A stretch of 42,560 bases of DNA. It comes from an uncultured Pseudomonadales bacterium. GTDB taxonomy: Bacteria; Pseudomonadota; Gammaproteobacteria; Pseudomonadales; Pseudohongiellaceae. Positions 8,317 through 17,061 of this stretch are shown here, piece after piece. Position 1 is the first letter of the stretch; each line of letters begins with the position of its first letter. The stretch lies in NCBI GenBank assembly GCA_905478195.1, contig CAJQHM010000026.1, positions 1 to 42,560 on the forward strand, in the 5' to 3' direction. A program made the position numbers and the translations under genes. The notes below the pieces were generated by a model, which was not told the origin of the DNA, did no database searches, and saw nothing but the letters and a program-made list of their open reading frames with translations.

Positions 8317-8994
8317 ATGAGTAAGATAAGAACAAGAGCGCAGACGCATTTCCCCACAGTACTGTTAACCCTTATCAGTATTATTCAAGCCTTGGCCCTG
8401 GAGTTAATGTGGTCGAAAATCATAGATAGCGATTGGCTCTTGGTATTAGATTTTCAGGCATTGATAGGTTGGGGCATGGTGATCGCCTCGTTCTTGGGAA
8501 TACTGCAGATATGGGTGATGTACTCGACGATGGTAATGGGTTTTATCTGGCAGCCCCAACTCAGAGATTCCATTGTGCCTTTTATAATTGGCATTCAACA
8601 ATTCATGTTGATCGCACTAATTGGTGAGGGGTTTGCTACCCTGTGGCTTTACGTGCTCGGCTCAATTTTCATATCGGGCAATTGGGTGTCCCATAGTAGT
8701 TTCAAGCGTGCGCGTCAGGACCCAGAGAATGACGACTTCTTCGGTAACAGGAAGCCTGCAACCCTGCGCGACTTTTGGCCAGCAATAACGATAGTGCTGA
8801 TTCTTGTCGTGATGGCTCTTGCGATTGATATGACCCAGAACCAGACCTGGCTTCCTGTGCTGGCCCTGGTCCTGGCCAATGCAGTTCTAATTTACCAGAC
8901 ATTCAGATTTCGCATGTTATGGCGCCTGATAATGGGCTTGAATACAACGAGTCAGATTGAGGCAGTCGCTGGGGAAGAGGTTGATGAGGAGTGA
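8317..8994 (+). CDS. Multi-pass inner-membrane protein of unknown function
   Basis: The 225-residue product has about six hydrophobic helices (roughly residues 13-32, 42-75, 88-105, 108-122, 152-170 and 174-194) and an acidic cytosolic C-terminus ending EEVDEE. I recognise no transport or catalytic motif. The helices contain many Trp and Ile residues and end in a charged loop (FKRARQDPENDDF). It lies between the dipeptidase gene (14-base gap) and the esterase gene (9-base gap) on the same strand, so the three are probably cotranscribed. Confidence 0.75.
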   Translation: MSKIRTRAQTHFPTVLLTLISIIQALALELMWSKIIDSDWLLVLDFQALIGWGMVIASFLGILQIWVMYSTMVMGFIWQPQLRDSIVPFIIGIQQFMLIALIGEGFATLWLYVLGSIFISGNWVSHSSFKRARQDPENDDFFGNRKPATLRDFWPAITIVLILVVMALAIDMTQNQTWLPVLALVLANAVLIYQTFRFRMLWRLIMGLNTTSQIEAVAGEEVDEE

Positions 8995-9003
8995 GGAGCA
9001 GTC

Positions 9004-9756
9004 GTGAGGTGGCTAACTTGTCTGCTTAGTTTGGGTTGCAGCTCTCTGGTTTTCGCCGATGGTAACTTGAGCGATAATATTCGTTTCTCCAGTGAGGCTC
9101 TGGGCTACGACTTGCAATACAGAGTCTATGAGCCCGAGGGTGCGCGCAGAAATGCAGCACTGCCGACACTCTATATTACCGATGGTCAGTGGTATATCTC
9201 CCGCGGTGAGCTTCCTAAACTACTCGATGCAGAAATAGCGGCGGGTAATATTGATCCGCTTCTAGTCGTGTTTGTCGATAGTCGCAATCCCGATAGGCTG
9301 CAGCAGAATCGACGCAACCAACAATTTTTCTGTAATCCGCGTTATGTCGATTTTTTCACCGAAGAGCTACTGCCTGCCATAGACAAGGAATATCCGACCG
9401 CTGGGGCTCGTGATGAAAGAGTAATTCTGGGTCTATCCTTCGGCGCTCGTAACAGTGCCTGCTTTGGTTTAATGGCTCATGAAAGCTTCGCCGGAATTGC
9501 GATGCAGTCACCGGCAAACAGCGAGATGGTAGACGAACTTCGCTTCCAGTATATGGCGCAGGAAAAATTGCCGCTTAAAATTTTCATGAGCGTTGGTACT
9601 GTCAACGACAATACCCAGGCGGGTCAGCAATTCATGGAGACGCTGAAATTTCAGGAATACGATCTGACTTACCGTGAGGTGAATGAGGGGCATGATTGGG
9701 ATAACTGGGGCCCTTTGCTAGACGATGTCTTGCATACATTCTTTCGCAAAGAGTGA
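9004..9756 (+). CDS. Secreted alpha/beta-hydrolase esterase (esterase D/IroE-like)
   Basis: This 250-residue protein has a signal peptide (residues 1-18, ending VFA) and an alpha/beta-hydrolase fold of the putative esterase family that includes enterochelin esterases and mycolyltransferase-like proteins. The nucleophile elbow is GLSFG with Ser145, and the likely catalytic His is His229 in NEGHDWDNW. The acid residue is probably the Asp or Glu between them. The start is GTG at 9004, supported by a GAGGAG about ten bases upstream. The substrate is unknown. It is the third gene of the probable dipeptidase operon and converges on the diheme cytochrome gene. Confidence 0.85.
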   Translation: MRWLTCLLSLGCSSLVFADGNLSDNIRFSSEALGYDLQYRVYEPEGARRNAALPTLYITDGQWYISRGELPKLLDAEIAAGNIDPLLVVFVDSRNPDRLQQNRRNQQFFCNPRYVDFFTEELLPAIDKEYPTAGARDERVILGLSFGARNSACFGLMAHESFAGIAMQSPANSEMVDELRFQYMAQEKLPLKIFMSVGTVNDNTQAGQQFMETLKFQEYDLTYREVNEGHDWDNWGPLLDDVLHTFFRKE

Positions 9757-9775
9757 CTGACTATTGCACTACTGC

Positions 9776-10876
9776 TCAGCAGTTGCCTGGCATCTCATTT
9801 ATCCAGCGACTTACCAGATCTATACCTTCTTTGTGAATCAGGGACCTGCCTAATTCCGGCATCATCTCATCAGGTTTCTCCGACCCCATTCTATAGAGCA
9901 AGATGGATTGCTGCGGCTGGCCGGGCACTATTGCGTAGCGTAGGTCGCCAGCGCCACCACCGGCAGCAACAGGTGGTTTACACACCCCGCGGTTGATGGC
10001 TAGTGTCTGCGAGTTGTCGAGGATGAGACCTGAGGTGTCTGCCGCACCTTCTGGGTTATGGCAGTGCCCACATTGCATATTCAGATAGGCCAGCGCACGT
10101 TCTTGCAGCGGAGCGGAAGGGTCTTGCCAGGCAACTGAGTCAGGAAAATTTTCGTCGCTACTTAGCCATCCCCGTGCCTGCATCTGCGCCAGCTGTGTGG
10201 GTTTGTCCATGTCGGGCGCAATAGCATGTGCATTGAGTTGGCTGAAGGTGGCGCCTAGTGGATGCATGTCGCCTTCGGGGTGAGCCGTAGTGTGACACCC
10301 GGCACATTGATTCTCGTTAGGAACGAAATAGGTGAAATCGATTGTCTCTGGGCTTGTCTGAGTGCTCAGGGAGACGGCTTTGCTCGCACCGGCGACGCGC
10401 AGAAACGCTTCGGTCTGTTCATCATTCCAGACATAGGGAAAGGCATCCCAGCCGCCGCTTTTGCGCACCAGCAGTCTAGTCTCTATTAATTGGTTGTCAC
10501 TGAGGCTCACCGTCTGCTTCCCTGTGTCAGCAACTTTTGCCAGTGTGGCATTCTCAGCGCGGGGATAGTAGAAGGTTTTACTCAGTATGGTACCCACCGG
10601 ATAGTCTATTTCTCCCTGACTAATGTCAGCCTGCAAGCCGGAGGGAATCCACAGGGTGCGCAATTTATGCGCATAATCTGTGAACAATGGATTGTTTGGC
10701 CGAAATACCACGCTGGACTCACTGGGCACGAGTTCTTCTGCATCCACGGCGAAGAGTTGCCAATCCGAGAGTCGCAGCGGTCGTTCTGTCTCATGAAAGA
10801 CAGGAGGGGCCTCCGAACACGCGGCAAGGAGTAGGCAAGCGCTCAATAATGCCGAGTGCAGATTAAAGTCTGTCAT
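9776..10876 (-). CDS. Diheme c-type cytochrome lipoprotein (SO_2930/HNE_0200 family)
   Basis: This 366-residue periplasmic lipoprotein has a lipobox LLLAAC with Cys20. An approximately 180-residue N-terminal region without cofactor motifs (PNNPLFTDYAHKLRTLWIPS) is followed by two heme-binding motifs, CAGCH and CGHCH, in the C-terminal half. The layout matches the family called SO_2930-like or HNE_0200-like, which is known to occur next to a parallel beta-helix lipoprotein; exactly that gene overlaps its start by four bases here. The function of the pair is not established. The cytochrome presumably passes electrons to or from something bound by the helix protein; this is inference. Confidence 0.88.
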   Translation of the reverse strand: MTDFNLHSALLSACLLLAACSEAPPVFHETERPLRLSDWQLFAVDAEELVPSESSVVFRPNNPLFTDYAHKLRTLWIPSGLQADISQGEIDYPVGTILSKTFYYPRAENATLAKVADTGKQTVSLSDNQLIETRLLVRKSGGWDAFPYVWNDEQTEAFLRVAGASKAVSLSTQTSPETIDFTYFVPNENQCAGCHTTAHPEGDMHPLGATFSQLNAHAIAPDMDKPTQLAQMQARGWLSSDENFPDSVAWQDPSAPLQERALAYLNMQCGHCHNPEGAADTSGLILDNSQTLAINRGVCKPPVAAGGGAGDLRYAIVPGQPQQSILLYRMGSEKPDEMMPELGRSLIHKEGIDLVSRWINEMPGNC

Positions 10877-12081
10877 TGACTACTTGTGCTCATAGAGATC
10901 GGGGAAAGACGATCCAGCGCACAATCATGTGCGGTGGTATCGAAAGAGGGTTGTGCAAAGCCGTTGCTAGCATCCAGGCTTACAAAACTTGTGTCATCGG
11001 CCTCGGCGAAGCACAGGGCATCGGACGCCATTTTGCCTTCTGCTAACATGCCATCCCAAACGATATCCGGTATCGGCTGTCCGGTAGCGGCCTGAAGTAG
11101 GGCAAGTGGTTCGGAATCGGGTGTTTCGCCACCGCCCTGGTATTGATTGTTATGAATATAGATGGCTTCAGGGAACGGGTCGTAGTTCGCATCGTCAATG
11201 GGCAGTTCGTTGATCAAATAGCTTACGATGAGTATGTTCGCGCTGTCATTATTTTCAAAATTATTTTCGAATACTTCGATATTGTCATTAGCCATGATCA
11301 TCAGGCCAGTACCAGCGGGAACGCCGGCTACAATATTGCCTTCGGGTGCGAAATTGCCGGTGTTGTTAGCAAAAATTTGATTGGCATAGACGCGCGTATT
11401 ACGTCCGCCTTGGACTGGCAAATTGGGTAGATCGAAAACCAAAATACCGCCGGTGTTATTTGTAGCGACGTTATCGTGGACATCGGCAAATGTTGAATTT
11501 TCGATCTCTATTCCCGCCACATTGTATTCGGCACGGGAATTTCTAACGATGATCTGCGAGGACTGCCCGACATAGATGCCGGCGTCGGATGCGCCTATTG
11601 CGACAGCTTCATCGATAAGCACATTGTTCGACTGCACAGGATAGATTCCATAGGCACCGTTCGTGCTAAGCGGGCCACCTGTCCATTGAGTACGCACGCG
11701 TAATATTTGTACGTTATTGCTCTCATTGATCTTCAGGGCATCGCCAATCGTGTCCTCGATCGCCAGATCACGAATGACGAAATCGTTTGCACTAACTAGA
11801 ATGCCTTCCGCACCCTGCACCTGATTCTTAAACGACAGTATCGATGCATCCATGCCTTCGCCGGCGATGGTTACCCCAGAGACATTTAAAGAGAGGCTGC
11901 GAGTAATCTCATGCACGCCCGCCGGAATAGAAATAACATCACCGGATTGAGCCTGAATTAGTTGTTCCTGTAACGCTTCTTCGAAACTAAGCTCGGGCAT
12001 AGCGGATTCTTCGCTGCCACAACTGATGAGCACAGCCATGGTGCTCGTGATTGCAAAGACTTGTAGGATTCGATTCTTCAT
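10873..12081 (-). CDS. Parallel beta-helix repeat lipoprotein, partner of the diheme cytochrome
   Basis: The 402-residue product starts at ATG 12081 with a signal peptide and lipobox VLISC (Cys21). An upstream ATG at 12102 would only add seven residues before it. The body is a right-handed beta-helix with many NN/ND turns (NNVLIDEAV, NSRAEYNVAGIEIENS, NNTGGILVF, NDNIEVFENNFENN). Such folds are common in pectate lyases and surface carbohydrate enzymes. No catalytic triad of those enzymes could be identified by eye. Its stop overlaps the ATG of the diheme cytochrome gene by four bases, so the two are translationally coupled. Confidence 0.88.
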   Translation of the reverse strand: MKNRILQVFAITSTMAVLISCGSEESAMPELSFEEALQEQLIQAQSGDVISIPAGVHEITRSLSLNVSGVTIAGEGMDASILSFKNQVQGAEGILVSANDFVIRDLAIEDTIGDALKINESNNVQILRVRTQWTGGPLSTNGAYGIYPVQSNNVLIDEAVAIGASDAGIYVGQSSQIIVRNSRAEYNVAGIEIENSTFADVHDNVATNNTGGILVFDLPNLPVQGGRNTRVYANQIFANNTGNFAPEGNIVAGVPAGTGLMIMANDNIEVFENNFENNDSANILIVSYLINELPIDDANYDPFPEAIYIHNNQYQGGGETPDSEPLALLQAATGQPIPDIVWDGMLAEGKMASDALCFAEADDTSFVSLDASNGFAQPSFDTTAHDCALDRLSPISMSTSSQ

Positions 12082-12208
12082 GTTGGTCCCATATTTCCCC
12101 ATGGCGCTAGTTTCGTTATCGATAGGCGCGCTCTCGGTGACTGAGTATATGATTCTTTCTCTTAGTGAGTAAACATGTGAGGGCTACAGCTAGCGCAATG
12201 AAAAATGA

Positions 12209-12228
12209 GTGGCTCGAAAACGAGCCAC
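12209..12228 (-). terminator. Rho-independent terminator after the cupin gene
   Basis: An eight-base stem, GTGGCTCG, with a four-base loop pairs perfectly with its complement. Read on the minus strand it is followed by TCATTTTTCATT, giving the U-rich tail expected of an intrinsic terminator. It lies about 40 bases past the cupin stop at 12267 and before the beta-helix gene, so it separates the two transcription units. Confidence 0.75.
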
Positions 12229-12266
12229 CCATCTGTGTTCCTGCGACTTTTAATAGAGACTTTCTA

Positions 12267-12728
12267 TTAGGGGCGTGTGCGTGCGGCGTTATAGACTGAG
12301 TCTGTTACGCCTTCTAACCAATTCACTTCGCCTTCGTAAATTGTCATCTGCAAAACGTCTTCATCGGGATGGGCGCCATGCCAATGCTCGCGGCCGGCAG
12401 GGGTCCACCAAGGTTCACCTGGGTGCATTTCCAGAAGTGGGCCACCTCGGTCCTGAGTTAGGCCTCGGCCTTCCTCAACCATGAGTAGTTGGCCCCAACT
12501 ATGGCTGTGCCAATTAGAACGCACTCCCGCAGGGAAAATTAGTCGCAATGTGCTCACATCATCGCTGTCTGCGACGCGGGGTGATCCGCCCATGAAATTG
12601 CTTTGTTGTGCCGAGGTTTGATTTGCCTGCGTGCCCAGTACCAGCCAGCCTAGTACGAGTGCTGCGCAGACCGATGTGAAAATTTGTAGGGTTGAAGTCT
12701 TCTTCTGGTTATCGTTGTTGTGGCCCAT
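12267..12728 (-). CDS. Secreted or membrane-anchored cupin-domain protein
   Basis: The 153-residue product has an N-terminal hydrophobic segment (about residues 12-34) and then a small cupin barrel. The first cupin motif is SNWHSHSWGQLLMVEEG, with two His and a Glu-type metal site. The second is EPWWTPAGREHWHGAHP, with additional His. This is the layout of small carboxymuconolactone- or dioxygenase-like cupins in the periplasm. The start at ATG 12728 follows a clear GGAGAG. An in-frame extension to 12977 would run into the divergent cytochrome gene and has no matching domain, so it is not used. The cupin's substrate is unknown. A terminator follows. Confidence 0.85.
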   Translation of the reverse strand: MGHNNDNQKKTSTLQIFTSVCAALVLGWLVLGTQANQTSAQQSNFMGGSPRVADSDDVSTLRLIFPAGVRSNWHSHSWGQLLMVEEGRGLTQDRGGPLLEMHPGEPWWTPAGREHWHGAHPDEDVLQMTIYEGEVNWLEGVTDSVYNAARTRP

Positions 12729-12892
12729 TTTACTCTCCAGATTGTATTGGCTCTTAGCCTCTATAGAGTTAAACAATGCCGAATCAAAGTCAACAAAACC
12801 TTGGATAGCCCGATGTGGGGGATGGTGGTATTCTTTCTCAAACTCAGCAAGGCTGGATCGCGGCACCGAGCTATTAAGCATAATTAGAACGG

Positions 12893-12923
12893 TAAGATAG
12901 TAAAACAATAAGATACTAAGATA
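12893..12923 (+). repeat. Three short direct repeats TAAGATA before the cytochrome gene
   Basis: The heptamer TAAGATA occurs at 12893-12899, 12909-12915 and 12917-12923, within 45 bases of the cytochrome start at 12936, and a fourth near copy (ATAAGAA) follows. The stretch lies in the approximately 207-base divergent region between the cupin and cytochrome genes. It could be a binding site or just AT-rich drift. No strong promoter was evident. Confidence 0.35.
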
Positions 12924-12935
12924 ATAAGAAGTACG

Positions 12936-13760
12936 ATGAGCCAAGAAACGCAACATCACAGAGGCCTTTTCGGTCAAGCGTCACCCATTCTGGTCTATAC
13001 GGCGCTATTTCTGTTACTGGCGGTGGCGATATACCCATCGGCTGTGCTCGCGCAGCAGACCAATCCTCTAGCCTCTGATCCCAGAGCCGCGGCTGCGGGC
13101 GGCGTTATCTTTCGTGCGCAATGTGCCACTTGCCATGGAGCGGATGCGAAGGGCATAAGCAGCATCGATGCACCTGACCTGACACTAATGTGGACCCAGC
13201 CCGGGATTAGCGAGAATCGCGTTTTCTCGCGCATACAAGAGGGCGTGCCGGGCAGCATCATGCCATCACACGATTTTCCCGATATCGAAATCTGGATGTT
13301 AGTGAGTTATCTGCGCAGCGTCGCTGTTTCGGGCGCTACGGAAGAGTTTGGCGGAAATGCCGAAAATGGCGCTGGGCTGTTCGCCGATTTTTGCGCCGAT
13401 TGCCACCGTGTAGGGAGAGAAGGGGGCAGTCTTGGCCCAAACCTTGGGCGAATTACTTTGCGTCGTACGCAGGCAGCGCTGCGCAGTTCGGTACGCGACC
13501 CGAATTCGACTATTGGCAGGGGCTATAAGCCAATCTCTCTGACGACGGTCGGTGGCGACACTGTGATTGGAGTGATAAAGAGCGAGGACGCCTTCTCTAT
13601 TCAGATATTGGATAGTGATCAGCGGCTGCGAGCATTCTCGAAATCTGAGTTGATTTCATCGGACCGAGCCATAGCGTCCCTTATGCCTGCCTTCGCAGAG
13701 CGTCAACTGAGTGAGGCTCAGCTTGACGATATTTTGAATTATGTTCATCAACAGCAATGA
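12936..13760 (+). CDS. Diheme c-type cytochrome, partner of the PQQ dehydrogenase
   Basis: The 274-residue protein is exported by an N-terminal hydrophobic signal (about residues 17-40, ending LAQ). It carries two cytochrome c domains: CATCH at residues 63-67 with a likely axial Met109 (SIMPSHDF), and CADCH at 153-157. The second domain continues into a GPNLGRI segment and a C-terminal beta-rich region seen in heme proteins that partner with PQQ or glucose/sorbosone-type dehydrogenases. Its stop overlaps the dehydrogenase start by four bases. It most likely accepts electrons from the PQQ enzyme and passes them to the terminal oxidase chain; this is inferred from context. Confidence 0.9.
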   Translation: MSQETQHHRGLFGQASPILVYTALFLLLAVAIYPSAVLAQQTNPLASDPRAAAAGGVIFRAQCATCHGADAKGISSIDAPDLTLMWTQPGISENRVFSRIQEGVPGSIMPSHDFPDIEIWMLVSYLRSVAVSGATEEFGGNAENGAGLFADFCADCHRVGREGGSLGPNLGRITLRRTQAALRSSVRDPNSTIGRGYKPISLTTVGGDTVIGVIKSEDAFSIQILDSDQRLRAFSKSELISSDRAIASLMPAFAERQLSEAQLDDILNYVHQQQ

Positions 13761-15427
13761 AACCTGAGACGCAAATGACACAGAAGCGAAAACTGCAGCT
13801 AATTCTTGGTGAAATGTTCAATATGCCGTTTTTCGCGGCATTTCTGTTTATTTTTCCTGCCATGGTTGCAGTGGCACAGGACGATTCCGGCCCCAATTAT
13901 GGAGATATCCTACAGGGGTTTTCGGATCCCTCTCGCTGGCTGACCTATTCCGGCGACTACAGCGGAAAACGGCATAGTCCATTGACTCAGATAAATACCG
14001 AGAACGTAGCTTCTCTAAGGCCCGTATGGACATTTCAGACGGGCACTACAACCCGTGGTCGCGGCTTCGAAACGACGCCACTGGTGGACGACGGTGTTTT
14101 ATACGTCACCGGGTCGAATAATTATGCCTGGGCGATCGATGCGCGAACCGGGCGCCGTTTCTGGCAATATCGACGTAATCTTCCAGAAGATCTGACCTAC
14201 GGTGCCAGCGCTCCGGTTAACCGAGGCTTCGGCATGCTCGGAAATAGCTTGTTTATGGTGACGCTGGATGCGCATCTGCTGGCTTTTGACAGACGCAACG
14301 GTGACATTCTCTGGGATGTAGAACTCGCCGACTACCGCGTCGGTTATGCGGCTACCGGTGCTCCGCTGGTCATCGATGGCATGGTTATTACCGGTGTGTC
14401 CGGCGGTGAGTATGCTACTCGCGGTTTTATCGATGCCTATGACCCGGCTACAGGCGAGCGACTTTGGCGCTTCAATACGATTCCAGGGCCCGGTGAGCCT
14501 GGCAGTGAAACGTGGCCGAACGATCCGGAAATACTGGCCAGAGGTGGCGGTGGCACCTGGATGAACGGCAGCTACGACCCCGAGCTTAACCTCATCTATT
14601 GGGGTGTGGGCAACCCTAACCCGGATTACTACGGCGATAGCAGACCCGGAGACAATCTCTACTCCAACTCGCTAGTGGCTCTCAATGCCGATACTGGAGA
14701 ACTTCAATGGCACTATCAATTCACGCCCCATGACCTGAATGACTGGGACTCAAATCACATGCCGGTGCTGGCCGACATTGAGTGGCAGGGGCAGCAGCGC
14801 AAGGTGGTTATGGTAGGCAATCGCAATGGCTTCTTCTATGTGCTCGATCGTGTATCAGGGGAATTTCTACTCGGTAAGCCTTTCACGGGAACCACCTGGG
14901 CCCGTGAAATTGGGGCAGACGGCCGTCCAATTGTCTTGAACGACGGCAGTAAGGGCTGTGTTCCCGATCCCTGGGGAAGCACTAATTTCATGCCACCCTC
15001 GTTCTATCCAGAGCTAGGGCTGTTCTATCTCACGGCGCGAGAAACCTGTGCCACGTTTGTGCCCGAGGAGCCTAGTCTGGTGCCCGGGCAGGCTTCATTT
15101 GGCGGGGTTATATTTATCGACCCCGAGCAGGGTTCCGGCGCCTTGCGAGCACTAGATGTCCAGACAGGAGAATTGCGCTGGGAATTTACCTACCCATCGC
15201 CCACCTTCGGCGGTGTGCTGACGACCGCTGCAGGGCTAGTGTTTGCCGGCGATCACGAGGGGAATTTTATGGCCTTCGATGCGGTAAGTGGTGAGAACCT
15301 GTGGCACTATCAAACAGGCTCGCGAATTTGGGGGGCAGGGGCGATTACGCACCTCCTCGATGGTCGTCAATATGTGTTGATTCCCTCGGGAACCACCCTG
15401 ACTGCATTTGCTCTACCGGAGCGCTAG
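13757..15427 (+). CDS. PQQ-dependent alcohol dehydrogenase (methanol/ethanol family)
   Basis: This 556-residue periplasmic quinoprotein has an eight-bladed propeller with repeated W-motifs (ALNADTGELQWHYQ, ALDVQTGELRWEF). The PQQ/metal residues can be placed: Glu218 in VSGGEYATRGF, Trp268, Asn286 in GVGNPNPDYYGDSRPGDNLYS and the catalytic base Asp331 in NDWDSNH. Position +2 after this Asp is Asn333, not the Asp that marks lanthanide XoxF enzymes, so a calcium site is more likely. The vicinal Cys-Cys disulfide normally found before VNRG is Ala150-Ser151. There is no fused heme domain; electrons probably go to the overlapping diheme cytochrome. The alcohol substrate is unknown. Confidence 0.93.
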   Translation: MKPETQMTQKRKLQLILGEMFNMPFFAAFLFIFPAMVAVAQDDSGPNYGDILQGFSDPSRWLTYSGDYSGKRHSPLTQINTENVASLRPVWTFQTGTTTRGRGFETTPLVDDGVLYVTGSNNYAWAIDARTGRRFWQYRRNLPEDLTYGASAPVNRGFGMLGNSLFMVTLDAHLLAFDRRNGDILWDVELADYRVGYAATGAPLVIDGMVITGVSGGEYATRGFIDAYDPATGERLWRFNTIPGPGEPGSETWPNDPEILARGGGGTWMNGSYDPELNLIYWGVGNPNPDYYGDSRPGDNLYSNSLVALNADTGELQWHYQFTPHDLNDWDSNHMPVLADIEWQGQQRKVVMVGNRNGFFYVLDRVSGEFLLGKPFTGTTWAREIGADGRPIVLNDGSKGCVPDPWGSTNFMPPSFYPELGLFYLTARETCATFVPEEPSLVPGQASFGGVIFIDPEQGSGALRALDVQTGELRWEFTYPSPTFGGVLTTAAGLVFAGDHEGNFMAFDAVSGENLWHYQTGSRIWGAGAITHLLDGRQYVLIPSGTTLTAFALPER

Positions 15428-15592
15428 CGTAGACTTTTCAGGCTAAAAATTTTATTCTCGGTAGTTGAATATCAAGTTATAACAAAGGGGCATAGCCGCC
15501 GTACTGGTGCTAGCCATAGACTCATAACAAGTGAATTAATTAATAGAAATAAGCGCTCGGTTAAGCTTAGGGCGCAATTCAGGGGAACTGAC

Positions 15593-17059
15593 ATGACTGC
15601 CAGAGCGCTTCTTGCTATAGCTTCTTCTCTTCTTGCACTGCTATTTTCATCCTCACTAGTAGCGCAAGCCCACGATGCCAGTGTAGCTAATCACCAACCG
15701 CATTATTACGATGTGGAAGATTATGGAATCGATCCGGATTCGGTGACCTTTGCAGATCATATTGCGCCGATCTTGCAGCGCAGCTGTCAGAACTGTCATC
15801 GTCCAGGCGGCGGTGGCCCCATGGTTCTAATGACCTACGAAGAAGTCAGGCCCTGGGCTCCTATCATCAAGTATCGCACCGCAATACGAGACCGCATGGG
15901 TGCGATGCCCCCTTATTTTCTGGAAAAGGATATCGGTATCACCGAATTCAAAGACGACTATTCACTGTCTGATGAAGAGTTGGCGATGATCCAGGCTTGG
16001 GCAGACAATGGCGCGCCCCGGGGTAACCCAGATAATGAGCCGCCGATGTTGGTATTTGGTGATGGCAACGAGTGGAGCATAGGCGAGCCGGATCTTATCT
16101 TGCGCTCCAGAGATTTCTCTCGACCTGCTGTGGGTCCAGACTGGTGGGGCGACATTGGCTTAGTGCCAACGGGTCTCACCGAAGACCGCTATGTTTCCGC
16201 CATTCAGGTGCGTGAGATCAACGACATCCCCGCCGATGGAGATACTGGTACGGTGGGTGGTCGCTATATTGTTCACCACATGACCTATAACAGCGGCGTA
16301 CTCAGCGAAGACGGTACCGAGGTTGTTGGCGATACGGTTAGCTGGCCTATCCATGAGGTAGGGCGCAACGCAGATATTTTCTCCGAGAAGGCGGGGCGTT
16401 TGCTACCCGCTAATTCGGCCTTGCATCTAGAGGCGACGCATATGCATTCCAACGGTCGCGAAACATCGGCCTATGTGGAATTTGGTATCAAATTTTTTCC
16501 CGTAGGCTACGAGCCTCAATACAGTCGTCGCGGACCGCGCACGGGTAATGGCATCGATATCGATGTAGTGCCAAACAAGGCGAATCAGGAATTTCACAAC
16601 TATGTAGTCTTGCAAGAGCACACCAAGATCATGGCGTTTGAGCCTCATTTGCATGCCCCGGGGGTGCGTATGTGCATGGAGGCGATCTGGGGTCACAATC
16701 AATTCACGCTAAACTGTGTTGGTTATGATCACAACTGGGTTAAGCAGTATGTGTACGAAGATGATGCCGCGCCACTGCTGCCTAAAGGTACTATCTTGCA
16801 CACTATAGGCTTCCTGGATACCACCAGAGCAAACCCCAATCTGGCTGACGCCAGGAACTGGGCAGGTGGCGGACGTCGTTCCGTATCTAATATGTTTATC
16901 GACCTCGGTTATTCGGTATCGCTTACTGAAGAGCAATTTCAGGAAGAGATGGCGATTAGAAGGGCAAACATGAAAGATCGAAATGACTACGATGTGGCTT
17001 GTCCCCTGTGTTGGGCCCCGGAGTCTGTAGATCAGTCGCTTGCACAAGGAAATGATTAG
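15593..17059 (+). CDS. Secreted fusion of a cytochrome c domain and a PHM-like copper monooxygenase domain
   Basis: The 488-residue protein starts at an ATG preceded by AGGGGAA and has a signal peptide (to about residue 26). Residues 50-140 form a monoheme domain with CQNCH at 65-69 and a possible axial Met105. Residues 160-445 resemble the two-domain core of peptidylglycine alpha-hydroxylating and dopamine monooxygenases. The copper ligands can be matched in order: His228-His229, a His in THMH (283 or 285), His352 and His354 (PHLH), and Met434 in SNMFIDLGY, which aligns with the SxxxMxxxxxY of PHM. The heme would replace ascorbate as electron donor; this is inference. The C-terminus has a CPLC pair. 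It abuts the next gene (2-base gap). Confidence 0.8.
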   Translation: MTARALLAIASSLLALLFSSSLVAQAHDASVANHQPHYYDVEDYGIDPDSVTFADHIAPILQRSCQNCHRPGGGGPMVLMTYEEVRPWAPIIKYRTAIRDRMGAMPPYFLEKDIGITEFKDDYSLSDEELAMIQAWADNGAPRGNPDNEPPMLVFGDGNEWSIGEPDLILRSRDFSRPAVGPDWWGDIGLVPTGLTEDRYVSAIQVREINDIPADGDTGTVGGRYIVHHMTYNSGVLSEDGTEVVGDTVSWPIHEVGRNADIFSEKAGRLLPANSALHLEATHMHSNGRETSAYVEFGIKFFPVGYEPQYSRRGPRTGNGIDIDVVPNKANQEFHNYVVLQEHTKIMAFEPHLHAPGVRMCMEAIWGHNQFTLNCVGYDHNWVKQYVYEDDAAPLLPKGTILHTIGFLDTTRANPNLADARNWAGGGRRSVSNMFIDLGYSVSLTEEQFQEEMAIRRANMKDRNDYDVACPLCWAPESVDQSLAQGND

Positions 17060-17061
17060 CT

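Noticed and set aside
10490-10834. 114-codon plus-strand ORF inside the diheme cytochrome gene
   Set aside because: It is antisense to a gene with clear heme and lipobox motifs and has no recognisable domain.
12729-12977. N-terminal extension of the cupin gene to an ATG at 12977
   Set aside because: It would overlap the divergent cytochrome gene, has no domain match, and a clear GGAGAG and ATG give a normal start at 12728.
13757-15427. Lanthanide-dependent XoxF-type methanol dehydrogenase
   Set aside because: The diagnostic Asp two residues after the catalytic Asp is Asn here, and no MxaI/XoxJ-type partner gene is nearby.
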